Positions 1-10,308 are shown, counted from the stretch's first letter. The stretch is 64,000 bases of DNA from Zelonia costaricensis (GCA_030849075.1 JASAOO010003522.1:1-64000); one strand, 5' to 3'. Made by a program: numbers and translations. The notes: a model not told the origin generated them from the letters alone.

Positions 1-1304
1 TGCCGACGACGGTGGAGTGGGAGTCGGCGGTGGCAGCGCTGGTGGGTGCCCAGGCGGACTCGGAGGGCGATGCCCCCGCCGCCACAGTCGACGAGGAGTA
101 CGCGCAGCGCCGCTTCGAGCTACGCGAAGACTGGCGCCGCACGCTGCTCGAGCTGTCGCCGTGCGGGCAGGTGGCGACAACGGGAGTGCGCCCCGACGAC
201 AGGACGTCGGCCGTCTCGTACCTCCACGGTGCGCTCTCGCTGCCGGTGCTGCCACTTTTCACGTCACCGTCCGAGTTCATCTGCTTCGCCTCGGCGACGC
301 TGTGGGAGGAGGCGCTGACGCACCGCAACGTGATCTGGGTTGACTTGATGACGGACCGCCGCCCCACGACGGACAAGAAGCTTGGCGAGACGAGTAATTG
401 GGGCATGCCGGCGGAGGTGGGGATGAGTCAGAAGCTGATCCTGTGGCTCGAGTACGCCTACCACGCGTTCCCGAACGTGCCGTACATCATGAAGGGCGAC
501 GACGACGCCTACGTGAAGGTGCCGCAGCACCTGAGCGACCTGCGTACCATGATGCAGGAGCACAGGACGCGCCCCTCTCTCACCCCCGTGGGGGAGACGG
601 AGCCACCGGTGAATGCGTCGGCGGCGCGGTGCCTGTACTGGGGAAGCCTGCGCCGCTACAGTGGTACCCACTTCTGCGCCGGCATGACCTTCACTCTGCA
701 TCGCCACATCGTCCACGGGATGCTGGAGCCGCACGCGACGGGGACCGAAACTGATGCGGTGCTCTTCACCATGGCAGAGTTCAACCCGAAGAAGCGGAAG
801 CTCTACCGCGCGACGCACTTCCAGTCAGAGGACATTCTTGTCGGCGTGCTCCTCCGCAACCGCAAGGCGCGGGTGGCGGAGCTGTGCCCCAACAACGCGG
901 TGTGGTACGTGAGGGAGGGCCGACCGCGCTACCACGACATGCGCCGGGGCACCGTCCACGACTTGACGTGGGCCACCGTCGTCGCCCACCGCGCCTCGCC
1001 GGCCGACTTCCACTTTCTGCACCATTTTTTCGCAACAGAGCACCTCGCGGCGCACGCGGCGGCGGCCGGCACCGCGAACGCAGAGAGCGCGGCGGCGGCG
1101 GCGGCGGCAACATGGATGGCCAATACGTACGCACAACTCGACTGGCCAAGTAACATCACGAATGTGCCGCCGCCGGTGCAGTGGACGCGCCAGGCCGGAA
1201 CGCGCCCAAGGCACGAGATGGCAGCTGAAGACAACGTGGCCGTGTACAACGTTGGGTACCGCAGAAGAAAGCGGGGAACATATCTTGTGGCGGATACTCG
1301 GTAG
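1..1304 (+). CDS. Phosphoglycan-type beta-1,3-galactosyltransferase, 5' end missing
   Basis: The reading frame is open to the left edge (first whole codon at position 3), so the N-terminus, including any signal anchor, lies outside the window. About 433 residues are visible. Counting from the GTG codon at 12, the DDD metal-binding motif sits at residues 163-165 in the context MKGDDDAYVKVP. An EDILVG motif follows near residue 273, and a VHDLTW...VVAHR block lies near the C-terminus. This combination is typical of GT31-family galactosyltransferases, and the overall look matches the Leishmania SCG/SCGR side-chain galactosyltransferases that decorate lipophosphoglycan in the Golgi lumen. Family membership is inferred from motifs. 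The exact acceptor and paralogue cannot be assigned. A poly-Ala stretch encoded near 1089-1111 is typical of local composition. The gene ends in TAG at 1302-1304. Confidence 0.8.
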   Translation, partial: PTTVEWESAVAALVGAQADSEGDAPAATVDEEYAQRRFELREDWRRTLLELSPCGQVATTGVRPDDRTSAVSYLHGALSLPVLPLFTSPSEFICFASATLWEEALTHRNVIWVDLMTDRRPTTDKKLGETSNWGMPAEVGMSQKLILWLEYAYHAFPNVPYIMKGDDDAYVKVPQHLSDLRTMMQEHRTRPSLTPVGETEPPVNASAARCLYWGSLRRYSGTHFCAGMTFTLHRHIVHGMLEPHATGTETDAVLFTMAEFNPKKRKLYRATHFQSEDILVGVLLRNRKARVAELCPNNAVWYVREGRPRYHDMRRGTVHDLTWATVVAHRASPADFHFLHHFFATEHLAAHAAAAGTANAESAAAAAAATWMANTYAQLDWPSNITNVPPPVQWTRQAGTRPRHEMAAEDNVAVYNVGYRRRKRGTYLVADTR

Positions 1305-3168
1305 TGGGTGACAGGGGGCGTTGTGAGCATGGCGTGCGAGAGAGGGAGGGAGAGATACATGCAGAAGAGTCTTCACAGACGCCGGGTTGGGAGGGACGGG
1401 GGGGTTGATGGGTGCTCTGGCGTGAGTGGCGATGTAGCAGAAGTGCCTAGGCTCCTTCCACTACCTCACTTCCTCCTGCTCTCACCCCATCTCTGTGCCT
1501 CTGTGGGCCAGTGGTCGCGGCGCACATACACGCCCACGCAACTCCTGTGCTCCCTTCCGCCCATTCCTTGGTGTCGTGTGCTGTTGCTCGGATTTTCATT
1601 TCTTTTCCTTCTCTTCGCGTCCCCTCCCCAACCCACCCACCCACTCCTCCTTCACTGCTCGCGACTCACTCCCCCCCACTACCCCCTCCACTCCCCCGTC
1701 CTTCCTTCTTCACCACCTCCGACACACCACCGCGCTCTGAATGGAATGCTTGTGCATGTCATCAGGTATGCGTGTGTGTCTGTGTATGTGTGTGTGTGCC
1801 CTCATCGATATATTCTGTCAGTCACCCTTTCTGCATTCTTTGGGCTTCCCTCATTCTCTTTTTGTTTTCCCCGTCTTCATTGTCACCGCTTTTCCTTTTC
1901 TCCTCTTCTCGTGTAGTGTGGGACCGTCTTCACGTGTGTGTGTATGTGTGTATGTGTTCAGCGCTGTGAATTGGCTCGCCCGTTCTTCATTTTCTTTTCC
2001 GCATTCTCTCCCTGCAGCTATTTGCTGCTTGGGCTTTGGTGTACTGCCCCCCCTAAATCCCCCTCACCTCTCGCTGCGTGAACTTGCTACCTCGACGTGC
2101 GCGTGTATGCCTGTGTTTAGTGCGGGTGTGCGTGTGTGTGTCCTCATACTGAGGCAGAGAAGCACGCGATGATGCACGTGTCGTGATTGCTGGTCCATTG
2201 TGTGCACGTTCTCAAACTACGCTATTCGAGCTGACGGAAACAATTGAAGGGGGAAAAAGAAGGACAACTCTACAAGTGAGGACACCCACACACACACACA
2301 CGTACGTGTGTTGTCTGCGCGTGCTTAACGGTGGCGTCCAGGCATCACTCAGCAACCCGGTCTATGCACTAGCCGACTACAGAGGTTCTGCTGCGCGCGG
2401 TGACGTAGCAAGGGCCGGCGAGCTCGGGCAAGCAGCTGCTGCGTGTGCCTGCCACGTTCTCTCTAGACACCCGACTCGAAGTGCTCAACTACAAGTGTGT
2501 GTGTTTGGGTGTGTGTGTTGTGGCACTGGGCTACAAGGCTGTGTCACCACCACCCCTCCCCTCACGGCGCACACGTCGCATGTGACGCGAAACCTGGTTG
2601 CACTCACTCCCCCGCTCCCCCCCTCCTCGTCTTCCATTGCGCCCCCCTCGCCAACGTTTGGAGCGAGCTGGCCTCTCCTTTGGGTTTTCTCCTTGCGTTG
2701 CGACCCGTGCACTCACTCACACATACGAAAACACGTTTCCGCTGCAACCACAGTTTGGTGGTCATCTACGCTCTTCACTTTTTTTTCTTTTCGCTTTTAT
2801 CTTCTTTACGTCGGGCCTCACACGCCGCCCTCCGCCCGCCCGCCCGCCCCCCTCCAACAATTTCTGGCTTCACGCTGCTCCACTGTGTGGTGGTGTGCGC
2901 ACCTCGACTCCCCGAGCACACGTCGGCGCGAAGGTGACGCGGCGGAGGCGGATCACTCGGATCGCTGTGTCGTGTGCACTGCGGGTGGTGAGTGTGTCAC
3001 ACACAGACACACACAGACACACGCAAAGAAGAAAAAAAACACAAGCTACGCTTTTCCTCTGCCGTGTAGTCTTGTTTGCCCTCCTGTGTCGGCTCGGGGT
3101 GTGCTCGATAGCGTCACCGGCTGAGACACCTCTCTTGTCCCCTCAACACGCATTGCGTTCTTTAGCGG

Positions 3169-3199
3169 CCTTCCTTTCTTCCTTTCTCGTCTTGTCCAG
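3169..3199 (+). promoter_or_regulatory. Candidate spliced-leader acceptor for COG1-like gene
   Basis: A pyrimidine-rich tract (about 3169-3197) ends in AG at 3198-3199. No ATG occurs between this AG and the chosen start at 3384, which supports both the acceptor and the start. The 5'UTR would be about 184 nt and contains the long CA repeat. Confidence 0.5.
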
Positions 3200-3207
3200 C
3201 ATCGCCG

Positions 3208-3236
3208 CACACACACGCACGCACACACACACACAC

Positions 3237-3269
<33 letters not shown>
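3208..3269 (+). repeat. (CA)n dinucleotide repeat
   Basis: About 62 nt of near-perfect CA repeat with three G interruptions, lying in the predicted 5'UTR of the COG1-like gene. A GT repeat of opposite sense begins just after the same gene's stop codon (9012-9040). Confidence 0.9.
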
Positions 3270-3272
<3 letters not shown>

Positions 3273-3383
3273 CGTTCCTCCCTCTTCTCTGGTCGATCCC
3301 GGGCACCCACATCGACCGTGCCACAAAACGGCTATCAGCGCACTTCACAAGAGCATCAACACGAAGAGAAGAAAGACGGAGCC

Positions 3384-6300
3384 ATGGAGGAGGCGGCACA
3401 GGAGGTGCGGCGGATTCTCCGACAGAACGATGTCGGGGAGACCCTCCACTACCTTTCCACCGTGTCCCGCAGCATCGACGCGAATCAGCATGACCTGCGC
3501 GCCATCATCGGGAACTCGTACCGCGACCTGCTTGCGGCGTGCGACGGGGTCGTGGGGATGGAGCGGGACTGCGCGGACATCTTAACGATTGAAGAAGCCG
3601 TGGAGCGGGCGAGTGCGACCACCAGGGACGCCGCCGTGAAGGGGGCCGCGGCGGAAATTGCGCCGCTGCTGCCGGCGTCATGGTTCGCCGCGAGCATCCG
3701 GCGTCAGCGACGCCACGCAGCCGCGTCCGCAGCGGCGGCGGCGCAGGTCGGTGCGGAGCCTCGCTCGGGAGCTGCAGCGGAGGGCGCGACCGGTGCCATC
3801 ACGGCTGCAAACGCTGCAGAGGGCAGTGCGCACAAGACGGAGCAGCGCGCTGCGGCGGTGCCGGTGCTGCCGGTGATTGAGCTGCCGCTGCCCAACGCCG
3901 CGTGCGCCTCCGTGGCGCCGGCGGCACCGCAGGCGCCACGGAAGCGGAAGCACGGGGACGGCGGCGGCGGCGGCGAGGCGCCAGCAGCCACCTCGGCGCT
4001 GGCAGAGCGCCGCCTTCAGCTGGACGACGCGCTGCAGGCGCTGCACCTGGAGGTGATGGCGGTGTCGGCCGCGTCCGCTGCGCTGCCGCGTGGCGCCGCC
4101 GCCGTGGAGGCGGAGCTGTCGGCGCTGCTCGGCAACGCACGTGCGCTGGCAAGTTTGCCCTCCCGCACCGTGGCCGCCGCGACAGCAACAACAGTCGCCG
4201 TCGCCGCAACCCACACGCCATCGCTGGCCAGCCAGCGCGAGCAGCTTCTCACCGCGCTGGAGCGTGACCTGCCGCTCCTGCGTCTGGCGCGACGGCTGCG
4301 TTGGGTGCAGGTGGAGCTGGCGGCGCTCGAGTCGGGACCAGCGGCGGTGTCAGCCTCACTGGGTGCGACGAGTGTGGTGGAGAAGACAACGACCGCAGCG
4401 AACGCGACAGGCGTGACTGCGCGGGTGCCGCCGTGGGTGCGTGCGTGTCGTCGCCGTGCCACGACGCTGGAAACGCGCCTCGTGAAGCTGCTGCTGCACC
4501 GCCTGCGCCGCGCCGCGGACGACTGCGCGTGGTTTGCGGAGCAGCGCGCGGACCTGCCGGCCTCTGTGTTGCTGCACGGACAGCCGCCCGCCCACGAAAC
4601 TGCCGCGACCACCACCACCGCCGCCGCCGCCGCCGCCGGGCACTCCATGCAGGCGCGCCAACTCGTGTACGTGTGGGTTGTGTTTGCGCAGTGCCACGGC
4701 GCCTTGCGCGCCTTGGCCGACTCGCCGACGCTGATCAACGCTCTGACGGCCTGTGTGCCGGCCGCTGTGGCGACATTGTCAGGCAGCAGTGCGACCTCCA
4801 TGCGACCCCTCGATGAAGCCACCACCTCCCCCGCATCGCCAGCAGCGACGCTCGAAGGGGCGGCGGCGGCGCTGCAGCGCGTGGCGGAGCAAGATCCACG
4901 GCGCGTCGTGGCGTCGATCGTAGGTACCGAGGCGGGCACCGCGGCGCAGCCGTGTCGGCTGCTGCTTGCCTTTCTCAGCGTCGTGCTTCTGCGCGAGAGC
5001 CAAGTCACGGCGGCGCGATGGGCGGCGCTGTCGATGCAGGCACCGGCAGCACGTGCGGGCGCGACAGTGCCTACGGAAGCCCCTGTGGCCCCTACAACGG
5101 CGCCGCGGGTTTTTGCCACGGCAGCGCACCGCGCCGCGCTTGGGCTGGGACCCGCTTGTGCCTCCGCTGCGGACGGCGCCGGTCCGGGTGCGGGCGAAGG
5201 TCTCGAGGAGGTGGCGGGCCGCAGTGTCCCGAACACCGCGTGGGCTCTGCGGTGCTTTGCTGGCCTCTCCTCCCTCTTCCGCGGCTTTGCGGACTACATC
5301 GACCTCACGCACGCCTTCGACGCAGCGCCATCCACCGCGGCGGCGCCGTGGTGCGCCACCGACGCCGAGACACGTCTGCTCCAGGCGCTGCAGCAACTGT
5401 GCGCGGCGGAGAAGGCGACGGAGGGCTCACTGCTGTGGGGCACCGAGCTCGCGGTGCAGGTGCCGGGTGCTGCGCCAACAGCATCCACACCAGCGGCCGC
5501 CGCTGCGGCGACGCCGTGTACCGGGGCTCGCTCGCTGGAGGAGCTTCTCCAGTGGCGCCTGCGGCACGCCACGGCGGGGGCCCCCACTGGCGATGTCACT
5601 GGTGCCGGCGCGAGCAGCGACGCGGCCGCGCCACGCTGGGGTGGCCTGGGCCGCGGCAACTCGTGCAGCCCCGCGGCGCGCGAGAGGGACGACGGCAAGG
5701 CAGCAGGGGTGGAATTGAGACGTGAACCCTCCACCCCGCTCGGTGGCATTGCCGCTTCGCTACCCCCGTCGTCGTCATCATCGGCTTCACCGTCTGCTGC
5801 AGCGGCGCGGCGCCGCGCGTATGTGGAGCTGCTGCGCGCCAGCGTGAACTCCGTGGACGAGCTGCAGGCAACCGCACCATCAGCGCCGCGCGGCACGACC
5901 ACCGCGCTGGCGTGCGCTCCGGCAGAGGCGAGTGGGCGTGCGGGGATGGGCGGCTCACAACCGAACGGCACCGACGCGACGGCCGCACTGGCCGCTGAGC
6001 TGCGCGCGGTGTGGGAGCAGCTGCTGACGCCGCTCGTGTCGTCCGTTGTGGTTCTTCTTGCGCGCGATCCCGTGGCCCTGACGGTGTTTGGCACCCGCTG
6101 CAGCGGGGCACACGCGTCTGCGGCAGCGGCGACGCAGGACGCGCTGCGACGCCATCTCGAGGAGGCGGCGGCGAAGATCGGGCTGGGCGGTGCCGCCGCG
6201 GGCATCAGCGTGGTCGGCGTCGGCCAGACGTGGGGCGTCATCAACGCGCGAGGGTGGTGGGAGCAGGCGGAGCGCGCCACACTCGGCGGCGCCCTGCAGC

Positions 6301-9005
6301 GCTGCGTGACTGTTGCGCTGGAGTCGGTGAGCTTCGTGGAGCTGTGCATCACGCGCGGACTCGCTGCCTCGGCGCACTGCGCACTTCACGCGGAGGAGGG
6401 GGAGGAGGAGGCGGCGGCTGCCGGGGCTGCGAAGCCGGCGCCGACACGTGTGGCTGCGGTGGACCGGTCGTGGTCGCTCTTGTTCGCGGTGCTGCAGCTG
6501 CACGCCCTCTCGGCGTCACCCGCCAGCAGCAGTGACGGCGGAGTAGCCGCCGACGCCGCCGAGGCCGCGGCGCCGCCGCCGCATCAGAACTCTTCACAGC
6601 AGCGTCGGCACGGGTCTGCCGACTGCGGCGGCTCTGCCACCGTCGCCGGCATCGACTGGGACCGCCTGCGGCCGTCCACGGTGCGCGCTGCGACCGCAGC
6701 AACGGCGGCTCGCGTCGCCGGCGCTGGCATCTTCGACGAGGAGGTCGTACAGTGGGGGCGTGCCGCGTGCCGCGCTGCGCAGCTGCCGCTTTACAGCGCC
6801 AACACCGTTTCTGCCGCTGCTGCTGCGGCGGCGGCGAATGGTGCGGCGGCCGAGGTGAGCCTCACCCTGCCCCAGCAGCGCCAGCTCACACGCGTGCTCA
6901 GTGGCATGCGTCGCCTTCTGGTCCCGCAGAACGCTGCTGACGCTGCGCAGGCGCCGCTGCCCCTGAACGGCCACGCAGCCGAGCTGCTGCACTGCTGCCT
7001 CCTCGTAATCGTGGACGCGGTGCTCGCACAGAAGTCAAGCACAGCGTCTTGGCCGGCGAATGATGCCGCTGCGGCGCACCCGGCGATGCCCGCGCCCCCG
7101 ACGCCGACGCAGCCGGGGCTGTACACGCGAATCGTGGAGTGGGTGCGGCACGCTCTGGCTCGCGTGGCGGCCCTGCTGCGCGACGCGGAATCTGCCGCCT
7201 CGCCACCCTCGCGCTCGAGCACGCCGGCGGCGGCGCACGTCGTGCTGAGCTACGAGCTCTCCCTCCTCGTACGGGTCTACAGCGCGGTGCTGCAGCGGCT
7301 GCGCGCCTGCGCCGCGGCCGGCACTGCAGCGGAGGCGGCGACGCTGCAGCAGCTGTGCGCCGAGGCGGACGGGCTGTACGTCCGCACACAGGCGCCGTGG
7401 CAGACTCTGCTGGTGCAGTCCTACGATGCGGCGTGTCAAGCGGCCTACGGGGTGGCGGTGGCGGCGTCGGCCAGTGGCGGTGGCGTGGCGACGCGGCTGG
7501 CCGACACGTCTGCGTGGGCCCGTGCCCCAGCAACGACAGCGCCGGTGGCGATCGCATCCGCTGCAGCGCCGGTGCCAGGCCCGGGGGGCCGCGGCGTCGC
7601 GTACCCTGCGCAGCCCACCTCCGCCCTCGCCGTCGCCACTCGCGACGCGCTGAGGCGGTTGCATCAAGCAATGTACGGCTGCGCGTGTGTGTACGGCGGC
7701 GCTGCTGCGACTGCTGCTGGGGGGCTCGGCGATGGCGGTGTGATGTCGGCGCTGCTGGGCGCGTCTCACGGCGACGCCGGGGAGCTCCCGCGGCCCTCGC
7801 AGGTGCTCGCCGCTCTGCGCGCACTGCTTGCGGTGACTGAGGATGGTGGTGGTGGCCGCCGTGTTGGAGACTTGCAGCCGCTCGTGGCGCCGCAGGAGCG
7901 TCAGCGCGTGCGTGCACGCCTCGGTGCGGCCGTGGCGCAAGTCTACACAGCGTCGCTGCTGCCCACGCTAGAGACGGCGGTGGCCACGTCGCCGAGCCGC
8001 GCGGACGAGGCGCGACTGCAGCTGTACCTCGACGCTGTATTCGTGTCAGCGGTGTGGGACGCCACCGCTGCCGACGCGTCGGCTCAGGTCCTTCTCATAC
8101 TGGATGCCGCCGGCGACGCGATGGAGGGTGGCAGCGCTCTGATGTCCGTGCCGAGCGCGCAGGCGTGCATCACCCCGGGGGAGCTGCGCGCTGTGGCGGC
8201 GCGGCTGGAGCGGCAGTGCGACCCGCTGCGGTGGCAAAGCAGTGTGCCGCTCATGCTCGCGGCCTTCCGGCGCTACATGGTTGCCAGCGCGATGCTCTGG
8301 GCCGTGCATGGCGAGCCCGTTGCGCCTGCCACGGCGGCGGCGGCGGTGGCGGCGCAGTCCGTGGCTGAGGCCGCTGCGCTCCGCCCGTTCGCCGGGCCCA
8401 CCGATCGCGCAGGTGCCGGCCCCGGCGCGATCGGTGGCGCGGGCGCATACAGCGCGGAGCGGCTCCTCGCTCCGCACGCGCAGCTCGATCGCCTGCCGTT
8501 GCTGCCGATCGCTGTCTCTTCCAACGCAGCCCTCGCGGCGGCCGCGTCCGCCGGCATGCCGCGGTCATCGACCGCCGCGACATCAGCGTCAGCCGCCGCA
8601 GCCGCTGCCGCGCTCGCCGCCACGTCCGTGGGCGGCGGCGGCGGCACCTTCACGCTGCTGCCCCCCACCACCTTGGCCCTCAACCCGTACGCCTCCGCGC
8701 CCGGCGTGGCCGCGTCGTCTGTGGGCTCGGCCGCCTCGGGCGGGGTGGGGCGGGCGGGGTACCGACTCGACGCGTTCGCCTCCAACGGCGCCGGCACCGC
8801 GGCTACGGGCGCTGTCTTGGGCTTCGGCGACGACTACGCTGCGCTGAACGGCGTTGGTGGCACCGCGGGTGCGGGTGGGGCGGCGGGCGGTGGCGGCAGT
8901 GGCGCATTCGGGGTGGCCGGTGCGAACGCGGCGGCGGCGGCGGCGGCGAGCTCACTGTGGGGCACAACGCAGCGTGGTTGGAACCAGCTGTGGGGCTCGG
9001 GGTGA
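3384..9005 (+). CDS. COG1: COG1-like (Vps51-domain) Golgi tethering complex subunit
   Basis: The protein has 1873 residues from the ATG at 3384, which is the first ATG after the acceptor at 3199; the frame is open further upstream but only through CA-repeat UTR. Residues 1-75 form an amphipathic helical segment with the pattern VRRILRQNDVGETLHYL, then IGNSYRDLLAACDGV, as in the Vps51/COG1 N-terminus (a 'YRDLL.A' core preceded by a helix). COG1 belongs to the eight-subunit conserved oligomeric Golgi complex, which tethers retrograde intra-Golgi vesicles. The rest is weakly conserved helix broken by Ala-, Gly- and Thr-rich inserts, and the last 200 residues are a Gly/Ala-rich tail. It is roughly twice the length of animal COG1. 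Other Vps51-type subunits (COG or GARP/exocyst) are possible alternatives. Confidence 0.6.
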   Translation: MEEAAQEVRRILRQNDVGETLHYLSTVSRSIDANQHDLRAIIGNSYRDLLAACDGVVGMERDCADILTIEEAVERASATTRDAAVKGAAAEIAPLLPASWFAASIRRQRRHAAASAAAAAQVGAEPRSGAAAEGATGAITAANAAEGSAHKTEQRAAAVPVLPVIELPLPNAACASVAPAAPQAPRKRKHGDGGGGGEAPAATSALAERRLQLDDALQALHLEVMAVSAASAALPRGAAAVEAELSALLGNARALASLPSRTVAAATATTVAVAATHTPSLASQREQLLTALERDLPLLRLARRLRWVQVELAALESGPAAVSASLGATSVVEKTTTAANATGVTARVPPWVRACRRRATTLETRLVKLLLHRLRRAADDCAWFAEQRADLPASVLLHGQPPAHETAATTTTAAAAAAGHSMQARQLVYVWVVFAQCHGALRALADSPTLINALTACVPAAVATLSGSSATSMRPLDEATTSPASPAATLEGAAAALQRVAEQDPRRVVASIVGTEAGTAAQPCRLLLAFLSVVLLRESQVTAARWAALSMQAPAARAGATVPTEAPVAPTTAPRVFATAAHRAALGLGPACASAADGAGPGAGEGLEEVAGRSVPNTAWALRCFAGLSSLFRGFADYIDLTHAFDAAPSTAAAPWCATDAETRLLQALQQLCAAEKATEGSLLWGTELAVQVPGAAPTASTPAAAAAATPCTGARSLEELLQWRLRHATAGAPTGDVTGAGASSDAAAPRWGGLGRGNSCSPAARERDDGKAAGVELRREPSTPLGGIAASLPPSSSSSASPSAAAARRRAYVELLRASVNSVDELQATAPSAPRGTTTALACAPAEASGRAGMGGSQPNGTDATAALAAELRAVWEQLLTPLVSSVVVLLARDPVALTVFGTRCSGAHASAAAATQDALRRHLEEAAAKIGLGGAAAGISVVGVGQTWGVINARGWWEQAERATLGGALQRCVTVALESVSFVELCITRGLAASAHCALHAEEGEEEAAAAGAAKPAPTRVAAVDRSWSLLFAVLQLHALSASPASSSDGGVAADAAEAAAPPPHQNSSQQRRHGSADCGGSATVAGIDWDRLRPSTVRAATAATAARVAGAGIFDEEVVQWGRAACRAAQLPLYSANTVSAAAAAAAANGAAAEVSLTLPQQRQLTRVLSGMRRLLVPQNAADAAQAPLPLNGHAAELLHCCLLVIVDAVLAQKSSTASWPANDAAAAHPAMPAPPTPTQPGLYTRIVEWVRHALARVAALLRDAESAASPPSRSSTPAAAHVVLSYELSLLVRVYSAVLQRLRACAAAGTAAEAATLQQLCAEADGLYVRTQAPWQTLLVQSYDAACQAAYGVAVAASASGGGVATRLADTSAWARAPATTAPVAIASAAAPVPGPGGRGVAYPAQPTSALAVATRDALRRLHQAMYGCACVYGGAAATAAGGLGDGGVMSALLGASHGDAGELPRPSQVLAALRALLAVTEDGGGGRRVGDLQPLVAPQERQRVRARLGAAVAQVYTASLLPTLETAVATSPSRADEARLQLYLDAVFVSAVWDATAADASAQVLLILDAAGDAMEGGSALMSVPSAQACITPGELRAVAARLERQCDPLRWQSSVPLMLAAFRRYMVASAMLWAVHGEPVAPATAAAAVAAQSVAEAAALRPFAGPTDRAGAGPGAIGGAGAYSAERLLAPHAQLDRLPLLPIAVSSNAALAAAASAGMPRSSTAATSASAAAAAAALAATSVGGGGGTFTLLPPTTLALNPYASAPGVAASSVGSAASGGVGRAGYRLDAFASNGAGTAATGAVLGFGDDYAALNGVGGTAGAGGAAGGGGSGAFGVAGANAAAAAAASSLWGTTQRGWNQLWGSG
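8398..8437. repeat. 13-bp perfect inverted repeat inside the COG1-like gene
   Basis: The left arm 8398-8410 (CCACCGATCGCGC) and the right arm 8425-8437 (GCGCGATCGGTGG) are exact reverse complements with a 14-nt loop. It lies in the Ala/Gly-rich 3' part of the coding region. Confidence 0.9.
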
Positions 9006-9011
9006 GGCTGA

Positions 9012-9040
9012 TGTGTGTGTTGTGTGTGTGTGGGTGTGTT
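9012..9040 (+). repeat. (GT)n-rich repeat just after the COG1-like stop codon
   Basis: GT-rich stretch beginning 7 nt after the stop codon, so transcribed as GU in the 3'UTR. Confidence 0.85.
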
Positions 9041-9852
9041 GTTTGCGCTTTCGGCTTGAACAGGAAGAAAAAGGTCCCTGGTAGTTGTTGCCACGCATTT
9101 GGGCTTGAACACAACCACATACACACATACACATACACGCACAGCTGCAGACACACAACGTGATTTGTGACGATGCACCGCGAGAACGCCAGCGCCACAG
9201 TTTACACCCGCTGATGCTCATCAAAGCGCTGCAAGCGCCTTCGGCGCCGAGTCCAGGTGTAACGAGCTTCGGAGTGACACTCCCAAAGACAAGGGCAAAG
9301 CAGTGGACACGGCGGCAGGTCTTCGCGCGAAAGAAGTGGCGTGGAGTGAGCGACATCGCATGCGTCGGCTTCCCCCCTCCCCCTCCCCCCTTTGCGTCTC
9401 GCCGCCTCAGCGTCTCTGCACGGGACTGCCATCCTATTATGCGACTGTAGGCGCACGCACTGCGCTGCGCTGGGCACTCTGGCGGAGGAGAGAGAAAAAC
9501 TCTCTGGGCACGCTTCGTGTAGCGTATGCTGGGCGCCATCCGCACGGGTGCTTGTGACGGCTGCTACGGCACACACACACACACACACTCCCACCACTCC
9601 ATGTCGGTGGCTCTGCATCCCTGTCGCTTCCCCCCCCTTCTCTGTCTCTCTTTCATCTCTGCCTCTGACGTGCTCTCACGTCCTCCTCGTCTGAGGTTCT
9701 CGTCTCTGGTTTGGTGAACCCGCTCACGGTGTACATCAGCACTAGCGAAGCGCGTCGCCTCCTGACTGGGACCCCGTCGCTCACTGCACACGCCACAAAC
9801 TCACGGAAACAATAGAAAAGGGAAGAAGCAAAAGAAGCACTCAAACACCTCC

Positions 9853-9853
9853 N
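9853..9853. other. Undetermined base (N)
   Basis: A single N within a C-rich tract. No obvious duplicated flanks are visible here, unlike the N at 58051. Confidence 0.95.
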
Positions 9854-10024
9854 ACTCCCCCCCCACTCACGTGTACGCACGCACACTGACACCTGCTTTT
9901 TACGGTGTTCGTTTTTGTTTTTGTGAGAGCTACGCACGGACGTACGCACGCACGCACATCAGCCGCTGCGCTCGACCCCTCCTCCCTCTCCCTGTTCACC
10001 CGCATCTTCCGCGGGGGCGTGTGC

Positions 10025-10100
10025 CTCTTTCTCCCTCCCTCCTGCCTCTTTGCATTTGCTCTGCTGACGCCACCGTATGTGTTTGTGTGTGTGTGTGTAG
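10025..10100 (+). promoter_or_regulatory. Candidate spliced-leader acceptor for ANK-RING gene
   Basis: A pyrimidine-rich tract (about 10025-10062) is followed by a GT run whose end supplies the first AG, at 10099-10100. No ATG lies between that AG and the start codon at 10309. Confidence 0.45.
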
Positions 10101-10308
10101 GTGGAACGCGCACTCTATCGACGCAAGCAGCTCCGCATAGGAAGGTTCCCTGCACTCCCACGCCCACTCCCCACTCCACCCACCGGACCCCATCTGGGTC
10201 TTCGGTACACCCTTGCCCCGTGGTCTACTCTCCTAGCAGCGGCCATCGCCCCACAACTCTCTCACGTTCTCCGGCACACACGCACACCCGCACCGGGACA
10301 CCCACGTC

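Larger units (their letters stand above)
1305..3383. other. Intergenic region, galactosyltransferase to COG1-like gene
   Basis: About 2.1 kb without a supportable gene. It holds pyrimidine-rich blocks (about 1600-1735 and 1830-1915), several GT/CA stretches (1760-1798, 1932-1956, 2286-2301, 2994-3024), and the 5'UTR of the next gene. Open frames on the + strand (for example 2183-3124) translate to low-complexity Ser/Pro/His/Thr-rich strings and look accidental. Confidence 0.7.
9006..10308. other. Intergenic region, COG1-like to ANK-RING gene
   Basis: About 1.3 kb with no supportable gene. It starts with a GT-rich 3'UTR (9012-9040), contains a CA run at about 9571-9588, pyrimidine-rich blocks (9620-9690, 9970-10060), and one undetermined base at 9853. 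Confidence 0.7.

Noticed and set aside
2183..3124. 313-codon + strand frame before the COG1-like gene
   Set aside because: Low-complexity intergenic translation including CA-repeat-derived His/Thr runs.
3208..3269. Long CA repeat considered as a telomeric or CRISPR-like array
   Set aside because: It is a plain dinucleotide microsatellite without spacers, and the trypanosomatid telomere unit (TTAGGG) is not present.
4016..5236. 406-codon - strand frame inside the COG1-like gene
   Set aside because: Ala/Ser/Arg-rich shadow of the + strand gene, with no recognisable domain.
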